This document shows positions 6,095-14,083 of a DNA stretch of 15,154 nt, one piece after another. The DNA is from Bacteroidota bacterium (GTDB taxonomy: Bacteria; Bacteroidota; Ignavibacteria; UBA10030), in contig DOWV01000354.1 of assembly GCA_003519375.1 (NCBI GenBank), forward strand, positions 1 to 15,154. Reading direction: 5' to 3'. The notes below the pieces were generated by a model that made no database searches, was not told where the DNA came from, and saw only the letters and a program-made list of their open reading frames with translations. Position numbers and translations under genes: made by a program. Position 1 is the first letter of the stretch; every line of letters starts with the position of its first letter.

Positions 6095-7524
6095 AATCCT
6101 GCTCCTTCTGTCGTTGTAATTCGTCTTTCCGGATTCTTGAGGTGTTCCAAGACCTGCCGGGCGACGCGTTCGGACCGCATAACGCAATCGCCGACCGAAA
6201 TCCCTCCGCGGAAATTCCCCGATATAAAAAGCCCCGGATGCCGACGTTCGAGGTATTCGAGTTCTTCCATGATGTCGAGGTGACCCAGGATGTATTGCGG
6301 AATTGCGTGTTGCCATTTTGTGACCCTGGCGATGCAGGGTGTGTCTCGAACGCCCATGATCTGACCGAGTTCCTGAGTGACAAGCTGAATGAGTTGTTCA
6401 TCGTCGTACTCTACGAGTTCGGGTTGACGCGAACCTCCGACAAACGTCGTAAGGGCTTCGAATCCCTGCGGAGCCCGGCCGGGAAAGAGGGCTGAAGACC
6501 AGATCGTTCCCAGGATCTTTCTGTTCTCGCGCGCCGGCACCAGAAAACCAAATCCGTCGAGCTTTCGCCCTATATCCTCGGATCTGAATCCAAGATACAC
6601 CTCTGCGACCGGAGGGTATGGGATTCGTGAAAGAGAATCCGAAAGTGGTTTGCCAAAGCGGCTGAGAAGCGCCGCCGTTCCTCCGGTCGGTATAGCCGTA
6701 ACAACGGCATCTGCCATGAGTTTGAAGGCAGTCTTCTTGTTTCGGCCTCTCACTTCGAAGTGGGGTACTCTGGCATCGTCGGTGAAGGAAATTTGCCGAA
6801 CTTCCATGCTTGTCTTCACTCTTCCTGCAAGCGCCCTGTGAAGTGCGGCCGGGAGAGTCTGCATGCCCTGTTTGAATGAGAACATCCGCGCACGGTCCTT
6901 CGACTGTTCCGCTCTTTCTCTCCGCTCCTTTCGACCCTTGATCTGACCCCTTATGAGGCCGCCGTACTTCTCTTCCAGTCTGTAGAGTTTCGGGAAGGCT
7001 GCCCGGACGCTCAGTTCCTCGGGGTTTCCCGCATACACTCCTGCGACGAAAGGATTGATGGCGTAGTCGAGGAATTCACGTCCGAGACGCCTCTCGACGA
7101 ACTCGGCCACGGTTTCTTCCCTTTCGGCTCGGCGAACAAAAGGTTCCTTGAGGAGTCGCAGCTTCCCACCTATACTCCACAACCGCGACCGAAAGAATGC
7201 GCCGGGTGACATTGGGAGAGCGTGAAGTTCTCCTTCCCGGAGTATGTATCGGTTGTTTGAGCTCTCGTTCGCATAGAGGACTTCGTCGCGTAAGCCGAGA
7301 TCATCGAACAGCGTTTGGAACAAGGGAGTCGTCTCCAGCGCGCTGTTGGGACCTGTTTCGATGAGCCAGCCGTTCTCCCTAACCGTACGCATTGTGCCAC
7401 CCGGGACGCGGTCGCGCTCCAGGACGACGACATCGACCGACGCTTTGTGAAGCCACCAGGCTGTGGCGAGGCCGCTGATCCCGCCGCCGATGACAATGAC
7501 GCTCTGTTTCGATTTCCTGCTCAT
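6091..7524 (-). CDS. hemY: Protoporphyrinogen oxidase, HemY-type FAD enzyme
   Basis: The enzyme oxidises protoporphyrinogen IX to protoporphyrin IX (also named hemG in some schemes). The 477 residues start at ATG 7524, which overlaps the hemH stop as ATGA; a longer frame to 7560 adds a Gly/Pro-rich stretch inside hemH and is rejected. VIVIGGGISGLATAWWLHKA (9-28) is the FAD dinucleotide-binding motif, with E36 in VVVLERD binding the ribose. FVAGVYAGNPEELS (159-172) is a HemY family signature, and GLFISGNFRGGISVGDCV near the C-terminus is the second FAD-binding segment. HemY enzymes normally use oxygen. Sequence alone cannot rule out activity on coproporphyrinogen, but the HemN upstream implies the protoporphyrin route. 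The stop overlaps the hemB start by four bases (GTGA). Confidence 0.94.
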   Translation of the reverse strand: MSRKSKQSVIVIGGGISGLATAWWLHKASVDVVVLERDRVPGGTMRTVRENGWLIETGPNSALETTPLFQTLFDDLGLRDEVLYANESSNNRYILREGELHALPMSPGAFFRSRLWSIGGKLRLLKEPFVRRAEREETVAEFVERRLGREFLDYAINPFVAGVYAGNPEELSVRAAFPKLYRLEEKYGGLIRGQIKGRKERRERAEQSKDRARMFSFKQGMQTLPAALHRALAGRVKTSMEVRQISFTDDARVPHFEVRGRNKKTAFKLMADAVVTAIPTGGTAALLSRFGKPLSDSLSRIPYPPVAEVYLGFRSEDIGRKLDGFGFLVPARENRKILGTIWSSALFPGRAPQGFEALTTFVGGSRQPELVEYDDEQLIQLVTQELGQIMGVRDTPCIARVTKWQHAIPQYILGHLDIMEELEYLERRHPGLFISGNFRGGISVGDCVMRSERVARQVLEHLKNPERRITTTEGAGL

Positions 7525-8522
7525 GAATGGAGTTTCTCCAGGACCAGGGCCCCGAGGCATTGAATGAACGACCTGTTTGTCAGCAATGGTGCGGTGACGT
7601 CAAAGTACTTCACCCCGCCTGTCATCGCCTGATGCCTGGCCTCGATGGCGATTTCCGACAGCGTTTCCAGGTGGTCGGAGACGAAGGCAACAGGCACAAC
7701 GATGAGATGGGTGACCTTCCCGGCATTGAGAGAATCGATCGTCGAGACCAAGGAGGGCTCGAGCCAGCGTTGAGGCCCGACCTTGCTTTGAAAACAAAGG
7801 TGATGGGGGAGTCCAAAGTTGCCGTGTTGCACGACCAGCTCATACGTCCGCCTGATCTGATGGGAGTAAGGATCTCCCTGTCTGACGAGCTTTAACGGAG
7901 TGCCATGTGCACTGAAAACGATGTGCACCTGTGATCGCTCATCTGAAGGGACACGTTTGATAGCTTCGTTAATACGTTCGACGAGCGCCTTGATATACAG
8001 CGGGTGTTCGTAGTAGTGTTCAATGACTTTCGTATGAAGCGGCGGGCGACCGCTTCTGCTATTGACGTCATTCCACTTGCGAATGCTCGAACCGGTGGTT
8101 GCCTTCGAGTACTGCGGATAAAGGGGAAGCAGCACAACTTCATCGATACCGAGTGCAGCGAGCTTTGCGTGTGCAGTTTCTGTCGTCGGATTCCAGTATC
8201 TCATGGCGATCTCGACGTGCATTTCCGCTCCGCTCTCAGAGAGAAATCCGAAAAGACTCTCGGCCTGCTGCCTCGTCTGGTCGAGGATTGGCGAGGCTCC
8301 CCCAAGAGCTTGATACAGTTCCCGGACCTTCGGTGCGCGAAACCGGGAGATCAACGCGGCCAGGGGCTTGCGAAAGAGAAAGGCGCCGGGGAGATCGATG
8401 ATATCCGGATCGCAGAACAAGTTGTAGAGGAACGGCCTGACGGCATCAGGTGAATCAGGGCCTCCAAGTTGGAGCAGCACTACAGCGCGTCGGGTCGATC
8501 GGTTGTGCGATGGTTGCGTCAT
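7521..8522 (-). CDS. hemH: Ferrochelatase
   Basis: Ferrochelatase inserts Fe(II) into protoporphyrin IX to make protoheme. The 333-residue length is normal. The N-terminal VVLLQLGGPDSPDAVRPFL (14-32), the LLPLYPQYS segment (131-139), FSAHGTPL with the metal-binding H206, SKVGPQRWLEP (246-256) and FVSDHLETLSEI with E287 are all characteristic. FSAHG and the conserved Glu are the catalytic pair in this family. No Fe-S cluster cysteine tail or C-terminal membrane helix is present. The ATG at 8522 overlaps the hemN stop (ATGA), and the stop overlaps hemY, so translation is probably coupled to both. Its place beside HemN and HemY suggests it uses protoporphyrin rather than coproporphyrin. Confidence 0.96.
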   Translation of the reverse strand: MTQPSHNRSTRRAVVLLQLGGPDSPDAVRPFLYNLFCDPDIIDLPGAFLFRKPLAALISRFRAPKVRELYQALGGASPILDQTRQQAESLFGFLSESGAEMHVEIAMRYWNPTTETAHAKLAALGIDEVVLLPLYPQYSKATTGSSIRKWNDVNSRSGRPPLHTKVIEHYYEHPLYIKALVERINEAIKRVPSDERSQVHIVFSAHGTPLKLVRQGDPYSHQIRRTYELVVQHGNFGLPHHLCFQSKVGPQRWLEPSLVSTIDSLNAGKVTHLIVVPVAFVSDHLETLSEIAIEARHQAMTGGVKYFDVTAPLLTNRSFIQCLGALVLEKLHS

Positions 8523-9907
8523 ACGGTCTTCGAGAATTTCCTTTGCTCTTGCATCATCTTATCGAGGTAGGCGTCGAAACACATTGCCACGTTTCGGATC
8601 ACGAGCCGACCCATCCCATGGACAACGATCTTCTCAGGGAAGAGTGAGACGAGCCCATCATCGACGAACGGTGCGAGCATGTGAATCGCCTGTGAGAAGT
8701 ACTCGTCGAACCTGATCCCAAACCTTTCCTCGATCGGCAGCTTTCTCACCTCCATATCGCACATGATCTTCATAATGACTTCCTTGCGAATATGGTCGTC
8801 GGGAGTCATCCGGTAGCCAACATGCGTTGCCAGAGAGTTTTCTCTCAGTTTCCCGTAGTACGAGGGTATGCTTTTGACGTTTTGATGGTAGGTCTCCTGG
8901 AAATGCCCGATCGCCGACAACCCAAACCCGTACAGATCGCAACCTGCCTGTGTTGAATACCCCTGGAAGTTCCTGTAAAGAGTGCCGTTGCGCTGTGCCA
9001 GCGCGAGTTCGTCTGTTTGCTTCGCGAAGTGATCCATGCCGATGCTCCAGTAACCGGCGTTGAGCAGTTTCTCCGTCGTCATCTTGAAGAGTTCGAGCTT
9101 CAGGTCCGCGTCAGGAAGATCCTCCGCGTTGATTATTTTTTGATGGGGCTTCATCCACGGGACGTGTGCGTAATTGAACACGGCAAGCCGGTCGGGTGAG
9201 AGAGCGATGACTTTCTCGACAGTCGCCTCAAACGAAGAAAGTGTTTGATGGGGAAGACCGTAGATTAGATCAAGATTGATGCTGCCGAAGCCGAGCTCCC
9301 GGCTCCATCCTATGGCATCGCGCGATATTGATTCCGGCTGTATGCGGTTGACCGCTTCCTGTACGCGCAGATCAAAATCCTGAATCCCCATGCTGACCCT
9401 GTTGAAGCCAACATCCCGAAGTGCCCGCATGTGGTCGAAGGTAAGCCCCCTGGGATCGATCTCGACTCCCGCCTCGACGTCCTGAGCGATCGAGAAATGA
9501 TTCTGAATGAAATTGCCGACGTCGCGAATCTCATCCGGGTCGAGGTACGAAGGAGTGCCGCCTCCCCAATGGAGCTGAATAACCGGCCGGCCCTCTGCAA
9601 TCAACGGCGCGATAGCCGAGATTTCCCTCTTGAGGTATTCATTGTATTCCCGAATCTGGTCGCGGCTGTGTGTCACCAGCATCGTGCAGCCGCAGAAGTA
9701 GCAGAGCGTATCGCAGAAGGGGAAATGGAAATAGAGCGAGATCGGAGCCTTCGAGCCCGGTTGATTCGTTTGCTCGATCGCTTCCCTGTACTGATCCGGC
9801 CCGAATGCCTCGGTGAACGCAGGGGCTGTCGGGTAGCTCGTGTAGCGAGGGCCCGGTCGGCTGTACTTTTTGAGAAGAGAGATATCTACTGAATCGAACT
9901 GCTTCAT
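8519..9907 (-). CDS. hemN: Oxygen-independent coproporphyrinogen III dehydrogenase (radical SAM)
   Basis: The enzyme oxidatively decarboxylates two propionates of coproporphyrinogen III to give protoporphyrinogen IX, using a 4Fe-4S cluster and S-adenosylmethionine. The 462 residues match genuine HemN length. Y59 precedes HFPFCDTLCYFCGC, which gives C65, C69 and C72 for the cluster plus the extra C74 (CxxxCxxCxC), a mark of true HemN rather than heme chaperone HemW. The N-terminal KKYSRPGPRYTSYPTAP (13-29), the LHWGGGTPSYL segment and GVEIDPRGLT also fit. It follows hemE after a 13-base gap with no obvious Shine-Dalgarno sequence and overlaps hemH by four bases. Because the enzyme is oxygen-independent, this step can run without air. 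Confidence 0.97.
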   Translation of the reverse strand: MKQFDSVDISLLKKYSRPGPRYTSYPTAPAFTEAFGPDQYREAIEQTNQPGSKAPISLYFHFPFCDTLCYFCGCTMLVTHSRDQIREYNEYLKREISAIAPLIAEGRPVIQLHWGGGTPSYLDPDEIRDVGNFIQNHFSIAQDVEAGVEIDPRGLTFDHMRALRDVGFNRVSMGIQDFDLRVQEAVNRIQPESISRDAIGWSRELGFGSINLDLIYGLPHQTLSSFEATVEKVIALSPDRLAVFNYAHVPWMKPHQKIINAEDLPDADLKLELFKMTTEKLLNAGYWSIGMDHFAKQTDELALAQRNGTLYRNFQGYSTQAGCDLYGFGLSAIGHFQETYHQNVKSIPSYYGKLRENSLATHVGYRMTPDDHIRKEVIMKIMCDMEVRKLPIEERFGIRFDEYFSQAIHMLAPFVDDGLVSLFPEKIVVHGMGRLVIRNVAMCFDAYLDKMMQEQRKFSKTV

Positions 9908-9920
9908 GTCTGTTTGAGGA

Positions 9921-10976
9921 TCAATGGTATTTTGTGCTGAGTGTTTTCACGGAGCGGACGAACGCCTTCACGTTTTCCACCGGTGTCTCTGGCAGTATTC
10001 CGTGGCCGAGGTTGAAGATATGGCCGTTGCCCTTGCCGAATTTCTGGAGAATTGCTGCGACCTCCTTTTGGATCCGCTCTTCGGTAGAGAAGAGGATTAT
10101 GGGATCGAGGTTTCCCTGTAACGCGACACGCTGGCCAAGCACTTCCCGCGCATGACCGATATCAGTGGTCCAGTCGAGTCCGACGACGTTCGTTCCGGTG
10201 TCGGCGATCCGCTCGAGCGAATGCCCGCAGTTTTTACAGAAGACGATGATCGGAACTTCCTTTTTCTGCAGAGCCGAGACGATAATCCGGATGTACTTCA
10301 GCGAGAATTCGGCAAAATCTTCCTGAGTGAGAACGCCTCCCCACGTATCGAAAATCTGAACAACGTCCACACCTGCTTCGATTTGGGCCGAAAGATACAA
10401 GGTCACGGCGTTGGTGAGTTTCTCCAGCAGAGCATGGGCATCCCGGGGGTGTGAATACATGAGCTCCTTGATATGCCGGAAGTCGCGGGGATTATGCCCT
10501 TCAACCATATATGAGGCGAGCGTCCAGGGGGAGCCCGAAAACCCTATGAGAGGTACGCGGCCGGCCAGCTGTTTCTTCGTCAACCGGATCGCGTCGAAAA
10601 CGTAAGTCAGATTTGCAGATGGATCCTCTGATGATAGCTGCGCCATGTCAGTCGTCGATCTGAGAGGCGATGGAAATCGGGGTCCCCCCTTTCCCTCCTC
10701 CACGACGAGCTTCATCCCCATGGCTTCGGGTACAACGAGAATGTCTGAGAAGATAATCGCAGCGTCGACGCCGATTAGTTCGACGGGCTGGATGGTGACT
10801 TCGGCGGCAAGTTCCGGCGTCTTGCACATCGTCAGGAAGTCGTTCGTCGCACGAATTGCCCGGTACTCCGGCAAGTACCGGCCCGCCTGACGCATGAACC
10901 ACACGGGGGTTCGGTCCACCGGTTCGCGACGGCATGCACGCAACAACCGATCATTCATGATAGCGTTCTGGCTCAA
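9921..10976 (-). CDS. hemE: Uroporphyrinogen decarboxylase
   Basis: The enzyme removes four acetate carboxyls from uroporphyrinogen III to give coproporphyrinogen III. WFMRQAGRYLPEYRA (26-40), the FSDILV segment with its catalytic aspartate, and FSGSPWTLASYMVEG are family signatures, and the length (351 residues) is normal. Two starts are possible. TTG at 10976 overlaps the hemD stop as TTGA and has AGGAG about ten bases upstream. ATG at 10958 gives the N-terminus MNDRLLRACRREP and lies 14 bases past the hemD stop, without a good Shine-Dalgarno sequence. I list TTG because it matches the overlap habit of this operon, but ATG is nearly as likely. Confidence 0.95.
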   Translation of the reverse strand: MSQNAIMNDRLLRACRREPVDRTPVWFMRQAGRYLPEYRAIRATNDFLTMCKTPELAAEVTIQPVELIGVDAAIIFSDILVVPEAMGMKLVVEEGKGGPRFPSPLRSTTDMAQLSSEDPSANLTYVFDAIRLTKKQLAGRVPLIGFSGSPWTLASYMVEGHNPRDFRHIKELMYSHPRDAHALLEKLTNAVTLYLSAQIEAGVDVVQIFDTWGGVLTQEDFAEFSLKYIRIIVSALQKKEVPIIVFCKNCGHSLERIADTGTNVVGLDWTTDIGHAREVLGQRVALQGNLDPIILFSTEERIQKEVAAILQKFGKGNGHIFNLGHGILPETPVENVKAFVRSVKTLSTKYH

Positions 10977-11800
10977 GATCTCTTGGCTCCTTGATAGTAA
11001 AGGACAATGGCGTCAACGAGTTTTTGCGATGTCGGTTCGTCGGGGACAATCTCAACGGTCAGCCCGGCTTCCCGTGCGGCTGCCGCAGTCGTCGATCCGA
11101 TTACTGCGATTGTTGTGGTCGAGAGCAGCTCAAGCGGTACGGCACTCAGCAAGTTCCGAAAACTCGAAGGGCTAAAGAAGGTCACTACATCGATTCTATG
11201 GTCTCTGAACATATTATGTATTGGCTCGGCTTCGGACTGGCTCGGTGCGCAGGTCTGATACACTGTTGCTTCATCGATCAGTACGCCTCTCGCCCGAAGA
11301 TGATCGGCGAATTCTGATCCCGTCAAGTTACCTTTCAGGAACAAAAGGTGTCTTCCTTCCAACGGAAGAGCCACCAACGCATGAGCAAACTCACCGGAAT
11401 CAGCGACGTCGGGGAGCTGAGTCGGCGTTGCCCCTTCACGGGCCACAGTGTCGCCGGTCTGGGCACCGATCACATAGATCACCATTTTTTTGATGTGATT
11501 GAGCAACGCATCGCTGCGATAATGTTCAAGGCGACGGAAAAACGCCCGGACCGCATTGCTGCTTGTGAAGACCAGACCATCGTACTCGGCAAGTTTGCCG
11601 ACGGCGTTGTCGCACTCATCCCAGGATTGTGGTGAAGCTATTGCGATGGTCGGGAAGGAAACCACCGTTGCCCCTTGTGCGATGAGAGAACGGGAGAAAT
11701 CATCAGACTGCTCGACTGGCCGTGTAACCAAAACGGTTCGGCCGGACAACGGCTGACGCGGAATGGTGGGGATCCGGTGTTGTCTCTCTGCCGGTTTCAC
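10973..11800 (-). CDS. hemD: Uroporphyrinogen III synthase
   Basis: The enzyme closes hydroxymethylbilane with inversion of ring D to make uroporphyrinogen III. The family is poorly conserved, but GRTVLVTRPVEQSDDFSRSL (20-39), YDGLVFTSSNAVRAFF, VVTFFSPSSFRNLL and IAVIGSTTAAAAREAGL are recognisable landmarks of the two-domain fold. The position directly after hemC supports the call. The start is GTG 11800, overlapping the hemC stop as GTGA. The first 18 or so residues are Arg/Pro-rich and precede the conserved fold, so the true start could be slightly further in, though no better codon is obvious. The stop overlaps the hemE TTG start. Confidence 0.92.
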   Translation of the reverse strand: MKPAERQHRIPTIPRQPLSGRTVLVTRPVEQSDDFSRSLIAQGATVVSFPTIAIASPQSWDECDNAVGKLAEYDGLVFTSSNAVRAFFRRLEHYRSDALLNHIKKMVIYVIGAQTGDTVAREGATPTQLPDVADSGEFAHALVALPLEGRHLLFLKGNLTGSEFADHLRARGVLIDEATVYQTCAPSQSEAEPIHNMFRDHRIDVVTFFSPSSFRNLLSAVPLELLSTTTIAVIGSTTAAAAREAGLTVEIVPDEPTSQKLVDAIVLYYQGAKRS

Positions 11801-12741
11801 GCGGTCCCCCGCCTGATTTCTTCAAGAATCTTGTCCGCCCCCCTGGCCAGCAAGTCCTGCGCAAGAGTCGTCCCCAGTTGTTCGGATTGATCCGGGATGC
11901 CGCGTATGGATGAACGGACTGCGCGTGTTCCGTCGAGACTACCGACAATCGCATCAATGAGGAGCTCTCCGTTCTCAATCCTTCCGTATGCGCCTATTGG
12001 AATCTGGCATCCTCCTTCGAGCCGGCGAAGCACAGCACGCTCGCCAGAAGTAGCCTGGTGCGATGCAGTATGATCAAGTCCGAAGACAAGCGGGAGGACG
12101 GTCTCGTCGTTGCTCCGCGATTCGATGGCGAGCGCACCCTGCCCGACAGCAGGGAGGAACTGGATTGCCGGCAGCACTTCGGCGATGAGGCCAGATCGGC
12201 CGAGCCGATCGATCCCCGCTTTGGCAAGGATCATCCCGTCCCATCGAGACTGATTGAGTTTCTCAATCCTGGTGCCCAGGTTTCCGCGAATGTCGGCAAT
12301 CTGGATATCCGGTCGAAGCTGCAGCACCTGACAACGTCGGCGGAGACTTCCTGTTGCGACAATCCCACCGCGTGGCACGTCGATCAGTCGCTTGTGGCCT
12401 TTTGAAGGATGACTGATGAACACGTCGCAGACGTTTTCGCGCTCGCAGACAGCAGCGATCCTCAGGCCATCGGGGATGACCGTTGGAACATCCTTCAGGC
12501 TATGGACGGCGAGATCGATACTGCCGTCGAGGAGCGCATTCTCGAGTTCCTTGGTGAAGAGTCCCTTGTCGCCGATGGAGGAGAGAGGCGAGTCCAGAAT
12601 CTTGTCGCCCTTCGTCTTGATGATGCGGATCTCGACCTCGACAGTCGAGTGCAGCGCAGAAAGTGCCCGTTGCACCCATTGCGACTGCCAAAGGGCCAAT
12701 TCGCTGCCGCGGGATCCGATTACGATTTTGCGGTTCGTCAT
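11797..12741 (-). CDS. hemC: Porphobilinogen deaminase (hydroxymethylbilane synthase)
   Basis: The enzyme polymerises four porphobilinogen units to hydroxymethylbilane with a covalently bound dipyrromethane cofactor. The 314 residues begin with IVIGSRGSELALWQSQWV (6-23). They include IKTKGDK, AVHSLKDVPT with catalytic D84, ATGSLRRRCQ, IADIRGNLGTRIEKL and LEGGCQIPIGAYG, where C245 is the cofactor attachment site. All key residues are present. The ATG at 12741 overlaps the hemA stop as ATGA, and the stop overlaps the hemD GTG, so the gene is coupled on both sides. Confidence 0.97.
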   Translation of the reverse strand: MTNRKIVIGSRGSELALWQSQWVQRALSALHSTVEVEIRIIKTKGDKILDSPLSSIGDKGLFTKELENALLDGSIDLAVHSLKDVPTVIPDGLRIAAVCERENVCDVFISHPSKGHKRLIDVPRGGIVATGSLRRRCQVLQLRPDIQIADIRGNLGTRIEKLNQSRWDGMILAKAGIDRLGRSGLIAEVLPAIQFLPAVGQGALAIESRSNDETVLPLVFGLDHTASHQATSGERAVLRRLEGGCQIPIGAYGRIENGELLIDAIVGSLDGTRAVRSSIRGIPDQSEQLGTTLAQDLLARGADKILEEIRRGTA

Positions 12742-14057
12742 TCTTCCTTTGAGTCCTCGCTCAATGGATTGATCTTTTGGTGCGTACGTAATCCAAAGAG
12801 GCCTCTGACGATGCTGACTCTATGGTGCTGTTCCTCCGTACTCTCGCCATTGCCATTCTTCAGATTTGTGCTAGGCAAATGGAGCAATTTGTTGATAATG
12901 CGAGTAGTCACCAACTCGAGCAACTCCCGGTCCTGCGTGGCAAACCTGTTGATGTGCTTCTTCACTTCGTCCGAGCGGACGCGCTCGAAGAGATCACGCA
13001 GATCGCTGATTGTCGGGCCGACCTGGAGTGACTCGAACCAATGCCTCAGGCCTGTGAGCTCCTCCAGAATGATGGCGTTGATCGCCGCGACTTCACCGCG
13101 GCGGCGGTCGAGATTCCGCGATACAATCTTCGAGAGCGAATCGAGATCGTACAGGAAGACATTTTCGAGGGTGTTCACGATCGGATCGATGTTCCGGGGA
13201 ACGCCGAGATCGATCAGAAGCATTGGTGTGTTCGATCGTGCTTTCAGGCTGCGCCGAATCGGTTCGATCCCGAGGATGTGGCCCGTCGCGGTGACCGAAG
13301 AAATGACCACGTCCATCTCCAGGAGGACACTCTCGAATTGGTCGAACGGTACGACCGTTCCGTCAAGCTTGTTCACCAGCTCTTCTGCTCTCGCCTGAGT
13401 CCTGTTGGTGATGAAGAGAGAGGAGATACCGCGGTCAATCAGGTTTTTGGCGGTCAACTCTCCAGTTTCGCCTGCACCTATGAGGAGTATCTTCTTGTCG
13501 GACAGGTTCGTAAAGATTTTTGTTGCCAGCTCGACAGCTGCATAGCTGGCAGAGACTGCACCCTGGGTAATGCCGGTCTCGGTCCTGGCACGCTTGCCGA
13601 CGTGGAGCGCTGTTTGGAGAAGGCGGTTCAAATGTACGCCGGTTGCGTTCTGGTCGACAGCAAGGCTATAGTGGTTCTTGACCTGGCCGAGGATCTGTAT
13701 ATCGCCAACGACCATCGAATCAATGCCGCTTGCCACTTTGAAAAGGTGAGTGGCGGCATGGAAATCGAAGAGCTTGTATAAATGCTCCTTCCGAATGAAA
13801 TCGTGAGCAGACCTGGATTCCAGGAGCATTTCCGTCGCCGCGTCTGCGACAGCTTGTCGTGATCCGGAAGCCTTCGAACCATTGACGATGCCATAGAGCT
13901 CGGTCCGGTTACAGGTAGATACGATGAAGCATTCAGTAAAGAACTTTTCCTTGAGCTGAGCGAGCGCAGCGGGGAGCTCGTTGTCGGAAAGCCACAGTCG
14001 CTCCCTGATTTCCAGCGGTGCTGTTCTGTGGTTTATTCCTATGAGGATTAAGTTCAT
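12738..14057 (-). CDS. hemA: Glutamyl-tRNA reductase
   Basis: The enzyme reduces glutamyl-tRNA(Glu) to glutamate-1-semialdehyde with NADPH, the committed and usually regulated step of the C5 pathway. The 439 residues show GINHRTAPLEIRERL (7-21), STCNRTELY with catalytic C49, GIDSMVVGDIQILGQVK (111-127), KILLIGAGETGELTAKNL (189-206) for NADPH binding, and the C-terminal dimerisation domain. GDIQILGQ carries Asp where most family members have Glu (GExQILGQ), a conservative change. The sequence closely resembles Chlorobium-type HemA as I remember it. The ATG at 14057 follows the CcsA/HemX-like stop by 26 bases with no strong Shine-Dalgarno sequence. A HemX-like membrane protein just upstream of hemA is a known arrangement and may influence HemA level. 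Confidence 0.97.
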   Translation of the reverse strand: MNLILIGINHRTAPLEIRERLWLSDNELPAALAQLKEKFFTECFIVSTCNRTELYGIVNGSKASGSRQAVADAATEMLLESRSAHDFIRKEHLYKLFDFHAATHLFKVASGIDSMVVGDIQILGQVKNHYSLAVDQNATGVHLNRLLQTALHVGKRARTETGITQGAVSASYAAVELATKIFTNLSDKKILLIGAGETGELTAKNLIDRGISSLFITNRTQARAEELVNKLDGTVVPFDQFESVLLEMDVVISSVTATGHILGIEPIRRSLKARSNTPMLLIDLGVPRNIDPIVNTLENVFLYDLDSLSKIVSRNLDRRRGEVAAINAIILEELTGLRHWFESLQVGPTISDLRDLFERVRSDEVKKHINRFATQDRELLELVTTRIINKLLHLPSTNLKNGNGESTEEQHHRVSIVRGLFGLRTHQKINPLSEDSKEE

Positions 14058-14083
14058 GACGATGAATGACCTGTGGAGCGAGT

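Noticed and set aside
6095..6316. N-terminal extension of hemB to an ATG at 6316
   Set aside because: The extension lies inside hemY, is Arg-rich and unlike ALAD proteins. The GTG at 6094 has a good AGGAG and gives the usual length.
7525..7560. N-terminal extension of hemY to 7560
   Set aside because: It adds twelve mostly Gly/Pro residues inside hemH. The ATG at 7524 overlaps the hemH stop as elsewhere in the operon and places the FAD motif at the usual distance from the start.
12409..13398. A 329-codon open frame on the plus strand opposite hemA and hemC
   Set aside because: It lies antisense to two certain enzyme genes, has low-complexity Ser/Arg-rich composition and shows no family motif. 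The same holds for the plus-strand frames at 13041-13781 and 917-1477.
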